From assembly GCF_002090115.1 (NCBI RefSeq), contig NZ_BBRK01000004.1, positions 372,001 through 436,000 on the forward strand: a DNA stretch of 64,000 nucleotides, in the 5' to 3' direction. Each line of letters opens with the position of its first letter. The stretch's first letter is position 1. The notes beneath the pieces are model-generated. The model was given only the letters and a program-made list of their open reading frames with translations. It made no database searches and was not told where the DNA came from. Positions 35,582 to 44,071 of the stretch are shown one piece after another. The position numbers and the translations under genes were made by a program. The stretch is from Demequina sp. NBRC 110054 (GTDB lineage: Bacteria > Actinomycetota > Actinomycetes > Actinomycetales > Demequinaceae).

Positions 35582-35601
35582 ACACTGGACCCGTCAGGAT
35601 C
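35582..35601 (+). promoter_or_regulatory. Conserved promoter element of the second MacB-like ABC unit
   Basis: ACACTGGACCCGTCAGGATC, 17/20 identical to 32056-32075 and equally placed 39 bases before the ATPase start. The duplication thus included the promoter, and the conserved bases point to common control. Confidence 0.55.
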
Positions 35602-35640
35602 GACCGCGCACCGGACGCGGCAGTCTCGAAGGGGAACAGC

Positions 35641-36375
35641 ATGACCACCACAGCCCTCGCCGCGACCATGCGCGGCGGCTACAAGGACTACGGCTTCGGC
35701 GACACCGCCGTCCGCGCGCTCGACGGCATCAACGTCGACATCGCTCGCCACGAGTTCACCGCGATCATGGGCCCCTCGGGCTCCGGCAAGTCGACGCTGC
35801 TGCACACGCTCGCCGGCCTGGACCGCCTCACCGCGGGCGAGTCCTCGATCGCCGACATCACGATCACGTCCCTCCCGGAGGCGAAGGTCACCGAGGTCCG
35901 CCGCGACCACATCGGCTTCGTCTTCCAGTCGTTCAACCTCATCCCGTCGCTGTCGGCCAAGGAGAACATCACCCTGCCGATGGACATCTCCGGCAAGGCC
36001 GTCGACAAGGCGTGGTTCGACGAGATCATCGGGATCCTGGGCCTCGGCGACCGCCTCACGCACCTCCCAGCCGAGCTGTCCGGCGGCCAGCAGCAGCGCG
36101 TCGCCGTCGCTCGCGCGCTCGTCGCACGTCCCGAGATCATCTTCGCCGACGAGCCGTCCGGCAACCTCGACTCCCGCTCGGGCGCCGAGCTGCTCGGCTT
36201 CATGCGCCGCGCCGTCAAGGAGTTCGGCCAGACCATCGTCATGGTCACGCACGACCCCTCGGCCGCCGCGTACGCGGACCGCATCCTGTTCCTCGAGGAC
36301 GGCCAGATCGTCGACGAGATGCTCGAGCCGACTGCGGACAAGGTGCTCGACCGCATGAAGAAGATGGGGCACTGA
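35641..36375 (+). CDS. ABC transporter ATP-binding protein (MacB/LolD type), copy 2
   Basis: A 244-residue ATPase paralogous to the one at 32114, with the same Walker A GPSGSGKSTLL, signature LSGGQQQRVAVARAL, Walker B IIFADEPSGNLDS and H-loop VTHDPSAAAYAD. Its N-terminal leader is shorter (MTTTALAATMRGGYKDYGFG). GAAGGGGAAC precedes the ATG. The TGATG overlap with its permease matches copy 1. Confidence 0.94.
   Translation: MTTTALAATMRGGYKDYGFGDTAVRALDGINVDIARHEFTAIMGPSGSGKSTLLHTLAGLDRLTAGESSIADITITSLPEAKVTEVRRDHIGFVFQSFNLIPSLSAKENITLPMDISGKAVDKAWFDEIIGILGLGDRLTHLPAELSGGQQQRVAVARALVARPEIIFADEPSGNLDSRSGAELLGFMRRAVKEFGQTIVMVTHDPSAAAYADRILFLEDGQIVDEMLEPTADKVLDRMKKMGH
35923..36239 (+). repeat. 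Near-identical 317-bp tract shared by two ATPase genes, copy 2
   Basis: Partner of 32426-32742; only positions 36102 and 36156 differ. Encodes the Q-loop through the region after Walker B. Confidence 0.92.
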
Positions 36376-38915
36376 TGTTCCGCCTCGCCTACAAATCCGT
36401 CAAGCACAACCCCAAGAGGTTGCTGCTGACCGCGGCGGCGGTCGCCCTCGGCGTCGCGCTCGTCGCGACGACGCTCACCCTGACCAACGCCCTGTCGAGC
36501 GGCTTCAACTCGCTGTTCAGCGACATCTATGGCGACACCGACGTGATCGTCGAGGAGGTGCCCCAGGAGGAGGCAGACGGCACCGGCGACGACATGTTCG
36601 CCGCCACGGACGCGATCTTCTCGAGCGACGATCTCGCCGCCGTGCAGGCCGTCGACGGGGTCGCCGGGGCCTACGGAGGGATCCAGGTCAGCGGCGCGGT
36701 GCTCGCGGCCGACTTCGAGCCGTCGGGCGACCTCATGTCCTCGGGCGGCGCCCCGAGCCAGATCTTCAACTGGACCGGCGAGCCGCAGGTCGATCGCGCA
36801 ACCCTTGAGGAGGGTGCCGGCCCCAAGGCGGACGACGAGATCGTGCTCGACATCGACTCCGCTCCCGCGCTCGGCTACGAGATCGGCGACACGGTCTCGG
36901 TCGCGACGGACACCGGCGTCGAGGAGTTCACCCTCGTGGGCCTCGTGAGGTTCGGCGAGGACAACTCCCTGCAGGGCGCGAATCTCGCCTACATGACCGA
37001 GTCGGCGGCGCAGACCCTGACCGAGAGCGACGGCTACCAGCAGATCGCGGTCATCGTCGACGACGGAGCGGACTCGGAGAAGGTCGCAGAGGCGATCTCG
37101 GAGGTCATCCCCGACGGCACGCGTGCCCTCACCGGCGAGGCGAAGGCCGCCGAGTCCGCCGAGGAGCTCGACGACATCCTGCAGTACATCGACATCTTCG
37201 CGATCGCGTTCGCGCTGATCGCGCTGTTCGTCGGCTCGTACATCATCATCAACACCTTCCGCATCATCGTCACGCAGCGCACCCGCGAGTTCGGGCTCAT
37301 GCGGGCCATCGGCGTGACCGGGCGGCAGCTGCGTTCGATGATCCTGCTCGAGGCGGTGGTGATCGCGGCGGTGTCCGCGACAATCGGCATCATCCTGGGC
37401 TACCTCGCCGCGATCGGCATGTCCGCTCTCGTCGAGGCCTTCTCGGGCGAGATCTTCGGCACGGTCACCCTGCCTCTCGACGCGGTGCTGTGGAGCTACG
37501 GCCTGGGCGCGCTCGTCACGCTGGTGTCGGCGCTCATGCCCGCGATCCACGCGTCGACCATCTCCCCGATGGAGGCGCTGCGCGAGGCGGCGACCGAGTC
37601 GAAGAAGCCGCTCAAGCTGCGCAACATCGTCGGAGGCGCGATCGCGCTGCTCGGCGTCGTGGCGATCTTCATCGGCCTCTACACCGGGGTCGCCGACCCG
37701 TACTGGTACGTCGGCTCGGGTGCGATGGCGCTCGTCATCGGCGTCACGCTGCTCGCCGCCCAGGTGCTCGTGCCGCTCGCCTTCGGGCTGCGCGACGTGC
37801 TCACGCGGATCTTCAAGATCGACGGCAAGCTCGCCGCGAACAACATCCACCGCGAGCCCCGGCGCTCGGCGAACACCGCCGCGGCGCTCATGATCGGCGT
37901 CATGCTGCTCGCGCTCGTGTCGACCTTCACGGAGTCGCTCAAGGCGGTCGTGACGAGCCAGTTCACGCAGATCGAGGCCGAGTTCTTCGTGCTCAGCACA
38001 CAGGGCGAGATCCCCGAGGGCGCGATCGACCTGCTCGCCGGCGAGGACGGCGTGGACTTCGTGACGACGACGGGAGTCACGTCGGTCATGTACGACGGGG
38101 CGGCCGAGTCGATCGGGGTGATCCAGCAGGATCTCGCGGACCTCGCCTACGACTACGACAACGATCCCGACTTCGACGAGCTCGACGGCGGCGTCTACAT
38201 CGGACCCGACATCCAGAAGCGCGGCGTCGAGGTCGGCGACGTGGTGACCCTCGAGGGCGATGCCGCGGCGCTCGACCTCACGGTCACCGGCACGTACAAC
38301 ACCGAGGGTGACGCCTCGTTCTGGGTCGACGAGTCGATCGGCGCCGAGCTCTTCACGAGCGTGCCGCTGTTCCAGGCGATGATCGTCATGGACGAGGGAG
38401 TCGACGTCGACCAGGCGCAGACCGACCTCACCGAGGCGCTCGCCGCGGAGTACCCGCTGGTGACCCTGCAGCAGCCTGATGATCTGGCTGCCTTCGCGAA
38501 CAGCTTCATCGACCTGATCCTGGGCGTGATCTCCGCGATGCTCGGCGCTGCGCTCATCATCGCGATCCTCGGCGTGGCCAACACGCTGCTGCTGTCGGTG
38601 ACCGAGCGGACGCGAGAGATCGGTCTGCTGCGCGCGGTCGGCGTGAGGAAGTCGTCGATCTGGCGGATGGTGACGATCGAGGCCATGGTCATGGCGATCT
38701 TCGGCACCATCCTGGGCATGATCCTTGGCGTCGGGCTCGGCGCGGCGCTCGTGAGGGCGCTCGAGGAGTTCGGGTTCACGACGATCGCGATCCCGTGGAT
38801 CTGGCTCGCTGTGTACACGATCGGCGCCGCGATCGCTGGCGTGGTGGCGGCCATCTGGCCGGCCTGGCAGGCCTCGCGGATGGACATCCTCAAGGCCATC
38901 GCGACGGACGGCTGA
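36375..38915 (+). CDS. ABC transporter permease with two FtsX domains, copy 2
   Basis: An 846-residue permease paralogous to the one at 32878: MFRLAYKSVKHNPKRLLLTA at the N-terminus, the first FtsX core INTFRIIVTQRTREFGLMRAI and the second NTLLLSVTERTREIGLLRAV. Membrane cores are highly similar, whereas the two extracytoplasmic domains differ clearly (for instance SDIYGDTDVIVEEVPQEEA near residue 50), so the pair may recognise different ligands. It is coupled to its ATPase and followed by a hairpin terminator. Confidence 0.9.
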   Translation: MFRLAYKSVKHNPKRLLLTAAAVALGVALVATTLTLTNALSSGFNSLFSDIYGDTDVIVEEVPQEEADGTGDDMFAATDAIFSSDDLAAVQAVDGVAGAYGGIQVSGAVLAADFEPSGDLMSSGGAPSQIFNWTGEPQVDRATLEEGAGPKADDEIVLDIDSAPALGYEIGDTVSVATDTGVEEFTLVGLVRFGEDNSLQGANLAYMTESAAQTLTESDGYQQIAVIVDDGADSEKVAEAISEVIPDGTRALTGEAKAAESAEELDDILQYIDIFAIAFALIALFVGSYIIINTFRIIVTQRTREFGLMRAIGVTGRQLRSMILLEAVVIAAVSATIGIILGYLAAIGMSALVEAFSGEIFGTVTLPLDAVLWSYGLGALVTLVSALMPAIHASTISPMEALREAATESKKPLKLRNIVGGAIALLGVVAIFIGLYTGVADPYWYVGSGAMALVIGVTLLAAQVLVPLAFGLRDVLTRIFKIDGKLAANNIHREPRRSANTAAALMIGVMLLALVSTFTESLKAVVTSQFTQIEAEFFVLSTQGEIPEGAIDLLAGEDGVDFVTTTGVTSVMYDGAAESIGVIQQDLADLAYDYDNDPDFDELDGGVYIGPDIQKRGVEVGDVVTLEGDAAALDLTVTGTYNTEGDASFWVDESIGAELFTSVPLFQAMIVMDEGVDVDQAQTDLTEALAAEYPLVTLQQPDDLAAFANSFIDLILGVISAMLGAALIIAILGVANTLLLSVTERTREIGLLRAVGVRKSSIWRMVTIEAMVMAIFGTILGMILGVGLGAALVRALEEFGFTTIAIPWIWLAVYTIGAAIAGVVAAIWPAWQASRMDILKAIATDG

Positions 38916-38930
38916 CGCTCGCCTGCTGGC

Positions 38931-38964
38931 AAGGGCCCTCGGAGCGCACGCTCCGGGGGCCCTT
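38931..38964 (+). terminator. Terminator after the second MacB-like ABC unit
   Basis: AAGGGCCCTCGGAGCG pairs with CGCTCCGGGGGCCCTT, one mismatch in 16 bp, 2-base loop, followed by CGCTTGCG. It lies 15 bases after the permease stop. Confidence 0.75.
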
Positions 38965-39022
38965 CGCTTGCGCGCTGCGTCCGCTGAGGCCCTGAGAACA
39001 ACCCTGGGTGTCCACAGCCGGG

Positions 39023-39110
39023 CGGCGGCCGGGTTGGCGGGACGATGCGGCGGCCGGGTTGGCAGGCGATGCGGTTGCCGGGTTGGCAGACGATGCGGCG
39101 GCCGGGTCGG
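39023..39110. repeat. Imperfect tandem repeats, 24-25 bp, three and a half copies
   Basis: Units start at 39023 (25 bp), 39048 (24 bp), 39072 (24 bp) and 39096 (partial). The consensus starts CGGCGGCCGGGTTGGCAGGC and ends GATG. They fill much of the 223-base gap between the ABC permease and the convergent murB. No spacers separate the units, so this is not a CRISPR array. Confidence 0.85.
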
Positions 39111-39138
39111 GAGCAGGCGGAGACGACGCCGGGGTCGG

Positions 39139-40197
39139 CTACAGCTCCGCGCCCACCAGCATCGGCTCGGGCACGAGGGTGATGCCGAAGCGCTCGGCCA
39201 CGCCGTCGCGGATCACACGCGCGAGCTCGAGCAGGTCCGAGGCCGCGGCCCCGCCGCGGTTCGTGAGGGCCAGGGTGTGCTTGGTGCTGAGCGAGGCGGG
39301 GGCCCCCTCGCGCACCGCGAAGCCCTTGGGGAAGCCCGCGTGCTCGATCAGCCACGCCGCCGAGGTCTTCGCCATGCCCTCGCCCGCCGCGGGGTAGGCC
39401 GGGGCACCCTCGGGGATCGAGGACTCAGGGACGATGGGGTTGGTGAAGAACGAGCCCGCGGACCACGTGTCGTGGTCGGCGGGGTCGACGACCATGCCCT
39501 TCGACGCGCGCAGCGCGAGCACCGCCTCCCGCACCTCGGTGATCGGCACGCGAGTGCCAAGCTCGACGTCGAGCGCGGACGCGAGCTGCTGATACCGCAC
39601 GGGTGCGGACAGCGACGCCATGCGCGTATGGAAGGTGACGTCGAGCACCACGTACCGCGGCGTCGGACCCCAAGGGCCGTCCGTCATGGTCCGCTTGAGC
39701 ATCGAGTCGCGGTAGCCGAACTGCGCCTTGATCAGCGGGATCGACAGCACCGAGGACGTCTCGCGGTCCCACGTGCGGATCAGCGAGACGATCTCGCTGA
39801 CCTCTGCGCCGTACGCGCCGACGTTCTGTACCGGCGTCGCGCCGGTAGAGCCCGGGATCCCAGACAGGGCCTCGAAGCCGCTCCACTGCGACGCGACCGC
39901 CTGCGCGACAAGATCGTCCCACCGCGTGCCTGCGGTCGCGGTGATCTCGACGCCCCCGCATGAACCATGGTTCGCGAGCGACACGTCCGCGCGGGCGTCG
40001 CGCACGACGACTCCATCGAAGCCGTCGTCACCGACGAGGAGGTTCGATCCGCCACCGACGACGAGCAGCGGGGCGCCGTCGGCGTCCGCGGCGCGGACCG
40101 CATCGATGAGCTCGGCCTCCGACTGCGCCTCGAACAGCGACCGGACGGGACCGCCGACGTGGAAGGTCGTGAGGTCGGCGAGGCGCGGGGCTGTCAT
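39139..40197 (-). CDS. murB: UDP-N-acetylenolpyruvoylglucosamine reductase
   Basis: A 352-residue MurB, the flavoprotein that reduces UDP-GlcNAc-enolpyruvate to UDP-MurNAc in peptidoglycan synthesis. It has LADLTTFHVGGP, the FAD-binding VVGGGSNLLVGDDGF, EALSGIPGSTGATPVQNVGA, the active-site segment GYRDSMLKR with catalytic Arg nearby, and SAGSFFTNP with the catalytic Ser. Its ATG is preceded by TACGCT seven bases away, suggesting a leaderless promoter inside the 14-base gap after the MFS gene. Confidence 0.97.
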   Translation of the reverse strand: MTAPRLADLTTFHVGGPVRSLFEAQSEAELIDAVRAADADGAPLLVVGGGSNLLVGDDGFDGVVVRDARADVSLANHGSCGGVEITATAGTRWDDLVAQAVASQWSGFEALSGIPGSTGATPVQNVGAYGAEVSEIVSLIRTWDRETSSVLSIPLIKAQFGYRDSMLKRTMTDGPWGPTPRYVVLDVTFHTRMASLSAPVRYQQLASALDVELGTRVPITEVREAVLALRASKGMVVDPADHDTWSAGSFFTNPIVPESSIPEGAPAYPAAGEGMAKTSAAWLIEHAGFPKGFAVREGAPASLSTKHTLALTNRGGAAASDLLELARVIRDGVAERFGITLVPEPMLVGAEL

Positions 40198-40204
40198 GGG
40201 CTCC

Positions 40205-40210
40205 AGCGTA
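40205..40210 (-). promoter_or_regulatory. murB: -10 hexamer TACGCT before murB
   Basis: On the minus strand TACGCT ends seven bases before the murB ATG, with no ribosome-binding site; another case of the leaderless pattern. Confidence 0.45.
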
Positions 40211-40211
40211 G

Positions 40212-41636
40212 TCAGCGGACCCGCCCCGCCGACCCCGGGGCGCCGGCGCAGCAGCCCTCGGACTCGTCGACGGCGTGCTCGCGAGAGCGGTCCTGACCGT
40301 CAGCGCCCGAGGGCGAGCGGACCTCCTTCTCGGCCAGCACGATGGACGACGCGGCGGCCTCGTCCGCCGCGACCACGGCCGAGTCGACGATGCGTGCCTC
40401 CTCGCGACGCGAGCGGTTGCGCTCCCCGGAGGAGCGCACTGCGTTCGCGAACGTCATGTTGATGGTGGCGGCCACCAGGACGACGAGGAGCGCGTAGCGC
40501 AGGTCCACGATCTCCGCCACGTGACCGACGAGCTGCGGGACGACGAGACCCGCAACGGTCGAGAACGAGGCGACGGCGGCCATCCGCGCCGCGGCGCGCG
40601 ACGGGTCGTCCGCGGCCGCGGAGAAGCCGATCGGGGCGCCCAGGGCGGCGCCCATGCCCCAGAGCGCGGCGGCGACGGGGACCAGGGCCATGCTCGGCGC
40701 CAAGGCATAGAGCACCACGCCCGCCGCGACGAGGGTCGCCGAGACGCGCAGCGTCGCCACGCGGCCGAGCCGATCGATGACGGACGCTCCGAACCAGCGG
40801 ACCGTCACCATCGCGACGACGAAGACCCAGTACATGAGGTCGGCGATCGACTCGGTCTGGCCGAAGTCGTCGACGACCGACAGCGGCAGCCACTGCGCGG
40901 CGATCATCTCCGTCATCGCGCCGGCGAGCACGATGAGACCGATGAGGACCACGTGCGGATCCCGGTACTCGGCCTTCGCAGTGGCGAACGGCCCGCCGAC
41001 CGCGGCGCTCGCGGCCTCGAGGTCGGGGCGTCCGTCGATCGTGGACAGCGGCACGACCCACAGGCGGAGCAGCATCGAGGCAACGCCGACGACCGCGAAG
41101 TGGACCAGGGGCGGCACCCCCGCATGGGAGATGAGCGCGCCGATCCCGAGACCGACCGCCATGCCGATCGAGAAGCCCGCGTGGAACTGCGGCATGATCG
41201 CCCTGCCGACATACCGCTCGACGTTCGCCGCCTCGGCGTTCATCGCGACATTGGTGAAGGCGAAGGAGAAGCTCACCAAGAAGTAGCCTGCGGCGAAGAC
41301 GGGCTTGCTCCCGATCTCGGTCCCGAGACCGACCGCCAGGATGGCCACGACGTAGGACGCGTTCGAGGCGTGGAGCAGCGGCCGGGTCCCGAAGCGGACC
41401 GCCGCCCAGCCCGTGAGCAGCAGCGCGGTGAGCGCGCCGGCGGCGCCGGAGATGAGCAGCGTGGCAAGCCCCGAGGGGCTGACGTCGAGCAGGTCGCGGA
41501 TCGACGGCACGCGGCTCAGGAAGGTCGCGGTGAGCAGGCCGAGGAAGCCGAAGAGCAGCAGCACGCCGAGTCGCGCGCCCCTGATGCGGGCGGCGTCGGG
41601 CGCGGTGGTGGGTGCGTAGCGGGAGGTGAGAGTCAT
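40212..41636 (-). CDS. MFS transporter
   Basis: A 474-residue membrane protein with about twelve spans, an MFS pattern and a hydrophilic C-terminal tail of about 70 residues (ERNRSRREEARIVD onward). Segments such as GVLLLFGFLGLLTATFLSRVP and NVAMNAEAANVERYVGRAIM resemble fucose/sugar-type MFS permeases. ATG 41636 is chosen; an in-frame ATG at 41669 would overlap the operator. A perfect palindrome 12 bases upstream is shared with the divergent LacI regulator, so it is probably repressed by it and carries that regulator's ligand, likely a sugar. Confidence 0.87.
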   Translation of the reverse strand: MTLTSRYAPTTAPDAARIRGARLGVLLLFGFLGLLTATFLSRVPSIRDLLDVSPSGLATLLISGAAGALTALLLTGWAAVRFGTRPLLHASNASYVVAILAVGLGTEIGSKPVFAAGYFLVSFSFAFTNVAMNAEAANVERYVGRAIMPQFHAGFSIGMAVGLGIGALISHAGVPPLVHFAVVGVASMLLRLWVVPLSTIDGRPDLEAASAAVGGPFATAKAEYRDPHVVLIGLIVLAGAMTEMIAAQWLPLSVVDDFGQTESIADLMYWVFVVAMVTVRWFGASVIDRLGRVATLRVSATLVAAGVVLYALAPSMALVPVAAALWGMGAALGAPIGFSAAADDPSRAAARMAAVASFSTVAGLVVPQLVGHVAEIVDLRYALLVVLVAATINMTFANAVRSSGERNRSRREEARIVDSAVVAADEAAASSIVLAEKEVRSPSGADGQDRSREHAVDESEGCCAGAPGSAGRVR

Positions 41637-41648
41637 GGCTTCCTGGCC

Positions 41649-41662
41649 TCGAAACGTTTCGA
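41649..41662. promoter_or_regulatory. LacI-type operator (perfect 14-bp palindrome)
   Basis: TCGAAACGTTTCGA is self-complementary with the central CG typical of LacI/GalR sites. It lies between the divergent MFS and LacI genes, near the -35 of the regulator, fitting control of both. Confidence 0.85.
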
Positions 41663-41680
41663 ACACCACGATGATACGGC

Positions 41681-41686
41681 TAACCT
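41681..41686 (+). promoter_or_regulatory. -10 hexamer TAACCT of the lacI-type gene
   Basis: TAACCT ends six bases before ATG 41693 with no ribosome site; leaderless pattern. The palindrome at 41649-41662 covers the expected -35 position. Confidence 0.5.
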
Positions 41687-41692
41687 GGGCGC

Positions 41693-42748
41693 ATGGCGCG
41701 CGCAGGCAGACCGACGATGACCGATGTCGCCGCGCTCGCCGGCGTCTCCGTCTCGACCGTCTCGCTCGCCTACTCCGGCGCCGGCCCGCTCACCGAGGCC
41801 ACCCGTGAGAAGGTGATGACCGCAGCGGCCGAGCTCGGCTACGCGGGACCCTCCCCCGAGGCGCGCGCCCTGCGCTCGGGCCGCACCGGCATCGTCGGCG
41901 TCGTCGTCCACGAACGCCTCGTCCGCTCGTTCCGCGACCCCCTCCAGCTGCGGATCCTCGACGCGATCACCGAGGACCTGGGAGCGATGGGCATGGGAGT
42001 GCTGCTGGTCCCCTCCCCCGCGACGGCCGACGACCGCCCGCTGCTCGCCGGGGCCGCGATGGACGCCGCGATCGTCCTGCGTGTCCGCGACCACGACGAG
42101 CCCGCGCTCGAGATCCTGCGCCGCCGCGGCATCCCGATGGTCGCGATGGAGGCGCCCGAGGGGGCGGTCGGCGCCCACGTCACGATCGACGACGCGACCG
42201 CGACGCTCGCGCTCGTGCGTCGCCTCGTCGACCTCGGGCACGAGCGCATCGCGACCGTCACGGTGCCGATGACCGACCGCGCCCAGACCCGCCTCGTCTC
42301 CCCCGAGGACCTGCCCGATCCGATGTGGACCCCGGCCAGGCATCGTCTCGATGCCTTCGCGGCTGCCGGGATCGCACCGTGCGCGATCGTCGAGGCCGAG
42401 GCGTCGATGGTCGAGGCCGGCATCCAGGCGGGAAGGCTCCTGCTCGCTCATCCGTCGCGCCCGACCGCGGTGGCCTGCCAGTCCGACCTTCTCGCGGGTG
42501 GCGTGATCGTCGCGGCGCGCGAAGCCGGGCTCGAGGTACCGCGCGACCTCTCCGTCACGGGCTTCGATGGCCTGGACCTGCCGTGGCTCGCGCCGCTCAC
42601 GCTCACCACGCAGGCCCAGGATGGCGCCGTCAAGGGCCATGCGATCGCGGGCGCGGTGCGCAACCTGCTCGCGGGCGAGGAGCCCGGCGAGATCCGCGTC
42701 GCCCTCGAGCTCCGCGAAGGCACCACGGTCGCCGCCCCGCGCGACTGA
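41693..42748 (+). CDS. LacI family transcriptional regulator
   Basis: A 351-residue repressor. The N-terminal HTH reads PTMTDVAALAGVSVSTVSLAYSG, followed by a hinge and a periplasmic-binding-like ligand domain (TGIVGVVVHERLVRSF, DLGHERIATV, DLSVTGFDGLDLPWLAPLTL). It should bind the palindrome at 41649 and control both itself and the divergent MFS gene. The ligand is probably a sugar-like substrate of that transporter, by inference only. Confidence 0.93.
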   Translation: MARAGRPTMTDVAALAGVSVSTVSLAYSGAGPLTEATREKVMTAAAELGYAGPSPEARALRSGRTGIVGVVVHERLVRSFRDPLQLRILDAITEDLGAMGMGVLLVPSPATADDRPLLAGAAMDAAIVLRVRDHDEPALEILRRRGIPMVAMEAPEGAVGAHVTIDDATATLALVRRLVDLGHERIATVTVPMTDRAQTRLVSPEDLPDPMWTPARHRLDAFAAAGIAPCAIVEAEASMVEAGIQAGRLLLAHPSRPTAVACQSDLLAGGVIVAAREAGLEVPRDLSVTGFDGLDLPWLAPLTLTTQAQDGAVKGHAIAGAVRNLLAGEEPGEIRVALELREGTTVAAPRD

Positions 42749-42759
42749 CCGGAGACCCC

Positions 42760-42789
42760 CGGACGTCAGGACGCGAGCCGCGACGTCCG
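42760..42789 (+). terminator. Possible terminator after the LacI gene
   Basis: CGGACGTC (42760-42767) and GACGTCCG (42782-42789) form an 8-bp stem with a 14-base loop, 11 bases after the regulator stop. No T-tract, so low certainty. Confidence 0.4.
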
Positions 42790-42927
42790 ACCCGCGCCAC
42801 GGTGACGGCACCCGCGCTCGCCGGTGCGGACGACTGTGGACTTCGTCACGACACCCGGGTCCCCGCATGCGCACGCCGGTACATTTGCGGTGACGCGGCG
42901 AGCGCTGCGGTGCTGAGGGGCACGGAC

Positions 42928-43128
42928 ATGAGCATCAGGAACCACGGGGAGACCCCCGGACGCCACGGGCACCGTTCGCCCGCGGATCGCGCGGACCGCC
43001 GCGCCACCCTGGCGGGGCTCGCCTTCGATCTCGACTCGAGCTTCCGCCGCGGCAGCAGGCTCACCCGTCTGTCACCCGAGCATTCGCCTGGCCGCGAAGG
43101 CCTGCCCGTCTCCCCCTCGCGCGCCTAG
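42928..43128 (+). CDS. Possible small basic protein
   Basis: A 66-codon frame in the 414-base space between the LacI gene and the hadB-like gene. It starts MSIRNHGETPGRHGHRS, is rich in Arg, Gly and Pro, and has GAGGGG nine bases before the ATG. A possible -10 (TACATT, near 42880) lies upstream. Composition is not clearly coding and no family is recognised, so this may be non-coding. The rest of the space (42790-42927) shows no feature. Confidence 0.3.
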   Translation: MSIRNHGETPGRHGHRSPADRADRRATLAGLAFDLDSSFRRGSRLTRLSPEHSPGREGLPVSPSRA

Positions 43129-43162
43129 CAGCCGCGCAAGGCCGCTTGGGGCGGCGGAGCGC

Positions 43163-43594
43163 TCACACGCAGCGGACGATCGCCTGCGCCTTCATGAGGA
43201 CCTTCTGGCCCTCGAACTCGACGGCGACGTCGATGCGAGCGGTGCGCGCCTCATCGTCCAGGGCGCCGACCGCGGCCGAGAAGGTGACGACGGCCTCCCC
43301 CGGGTTCGGCACCGGGATGGGGCGCGCGAAGCGGCACTGGAGATCGACGACGTTGCCAGGTCCCGCCCACTCCTCGACGACCGAGGCGGCGGTGCCCATG
43401 GTGAGCATGCCGTGCGCGATCACGCCCGGCAGCCCGACGGACTCGGCGAACGCGTCGTTGTAGTGGATGGGGTTGAAGTCGCCCGAGGCGCCGGCGTAGC
43501 GGACGAGCGTGTCGCGCGTGAACGGCACCTCGCGCGTCGCGACGACCTGCCCCTTCTCGAGCCCCTCGAACGTGGGGGCGTCCTGCGCGCTCAT
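43163..43594 (-). CDS. MaoC-like (R)-hydratase, HadB-type
   Basis: A 143-residue hot-dog protein with the hydratase motif SGDFNPIHYND (catalytic Asp and His) and GVIAHGMLTMG, typical of MaoC/HadB. With the partner gene at 43591 it resembles the HadA-HadB (3R)-hydroxyacyl dehydratase pair, which in mycobacteria works in FAS II chain elongation. It overlaps the partner by four bases. In an organism without mycolic acids the substrate is uncertain. Conserved order rpmG-hadA-hadB-murB supports the assignment. Confidence 0.85.
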   Translation of the reverse strand: MSAQDAPTFEGLEKGQVVATREVPFTRDTLVRYAGASGDFNPIHYNDAFAESVGLPGVIAHGMLTMGTAASVVEEWAGPGNVVDLQCRFARPIPVPNPGEAVVTFSAAVGALDDEARTARIDVAVEFEGQKVLMKAQAIVRCV

Positions 43595-44037
43595 GCGTCC
43601 TCCCTCACGGCCAGGGTCGAGATCACGGTCGACACGGGAGCACCGTCGAGGTCGACGAGCTCGGCCCGCGTGGTCACGGTGGACACCCCCCCGCGGCTGA
43701 CGACCTTGTCGATGTGGATCGTGGTCGAGATCTCGTCACCGGCGACGATCGGGCGGTGATGCGTGAACCGCTCGTCCGCGTGGACGACCTTGGAGAAGTC
43801 GACGCCGACCTCGGGGTCCTGGACCACGTGGAACTCGGCGCGCTGCGCGATCACGACCGCGAAGGTGGTCGGGGCGACGAGGTCGGCATAGCCCTCGGCG
43901 GCGGCCGCATCGACGTCGCGGTGCGCGAACGAGCGGGCGTCCACCGCCTCGGCGAACTCGCGGATCTTGGCGCGCGAGACCTCGTAGGGCTCGTGCGGGC
44001 CGTAGCTGCGGCCCTGGGCATCGGGGTTCACTGGCAC
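43591..44037 (-). CDS. FAS1-like dehydratase, HadA-type
   Basis: A 148-residue hot-dog protein of the MaoC N-terminal (FAS1-like dehydratase) group: PYEVSRAKIREFAEAV, APTTFAVVIAQRAEF and VHADERFTHHRPIVAGDEI are typical of HadA. It lacks the hydratase motif and serves as the structural or acyl-chain-binding partner of the overlapping HadB-like protein. The start is GTG 44037; TAGGCT six bases upstream suggests a leaderless message. Confidence 0.85.
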   Translation of the reverse strand: MPVNPDAQGRSYGPHEPYEVSRAKIREFAEAVDARSFAHRDVDAAAAEGYADLVAPTTFAVVIAQRAEFHVVQDPEVGVDFSKVVHADERFTHHRPIVAGDEISTTIHIDKVVSRGGVSTVTTRAELVDLDGAPVSTVISTLAVREDA

Positions 44038-44043
44038 ATCGCC

Positions 44044-44049
44044 AGCCTA
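44044..44049 (-). promoter_or_regulatory. -10 hexamer TAGGCT before the hadA-like gene
   Basis: On the minus strand TAGGCT ends six bases before the GTG start, with no ribosome site. Confidence 0.5.
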
Positions 44050-44071
44050 GCGAAGCGGGACGATGCCGCAC

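Noticed and set aside
39023..39110. CRISPR array
   Set aside because: Units of 24-25 bp follow each other directly without spacers, and no cas gene is near.
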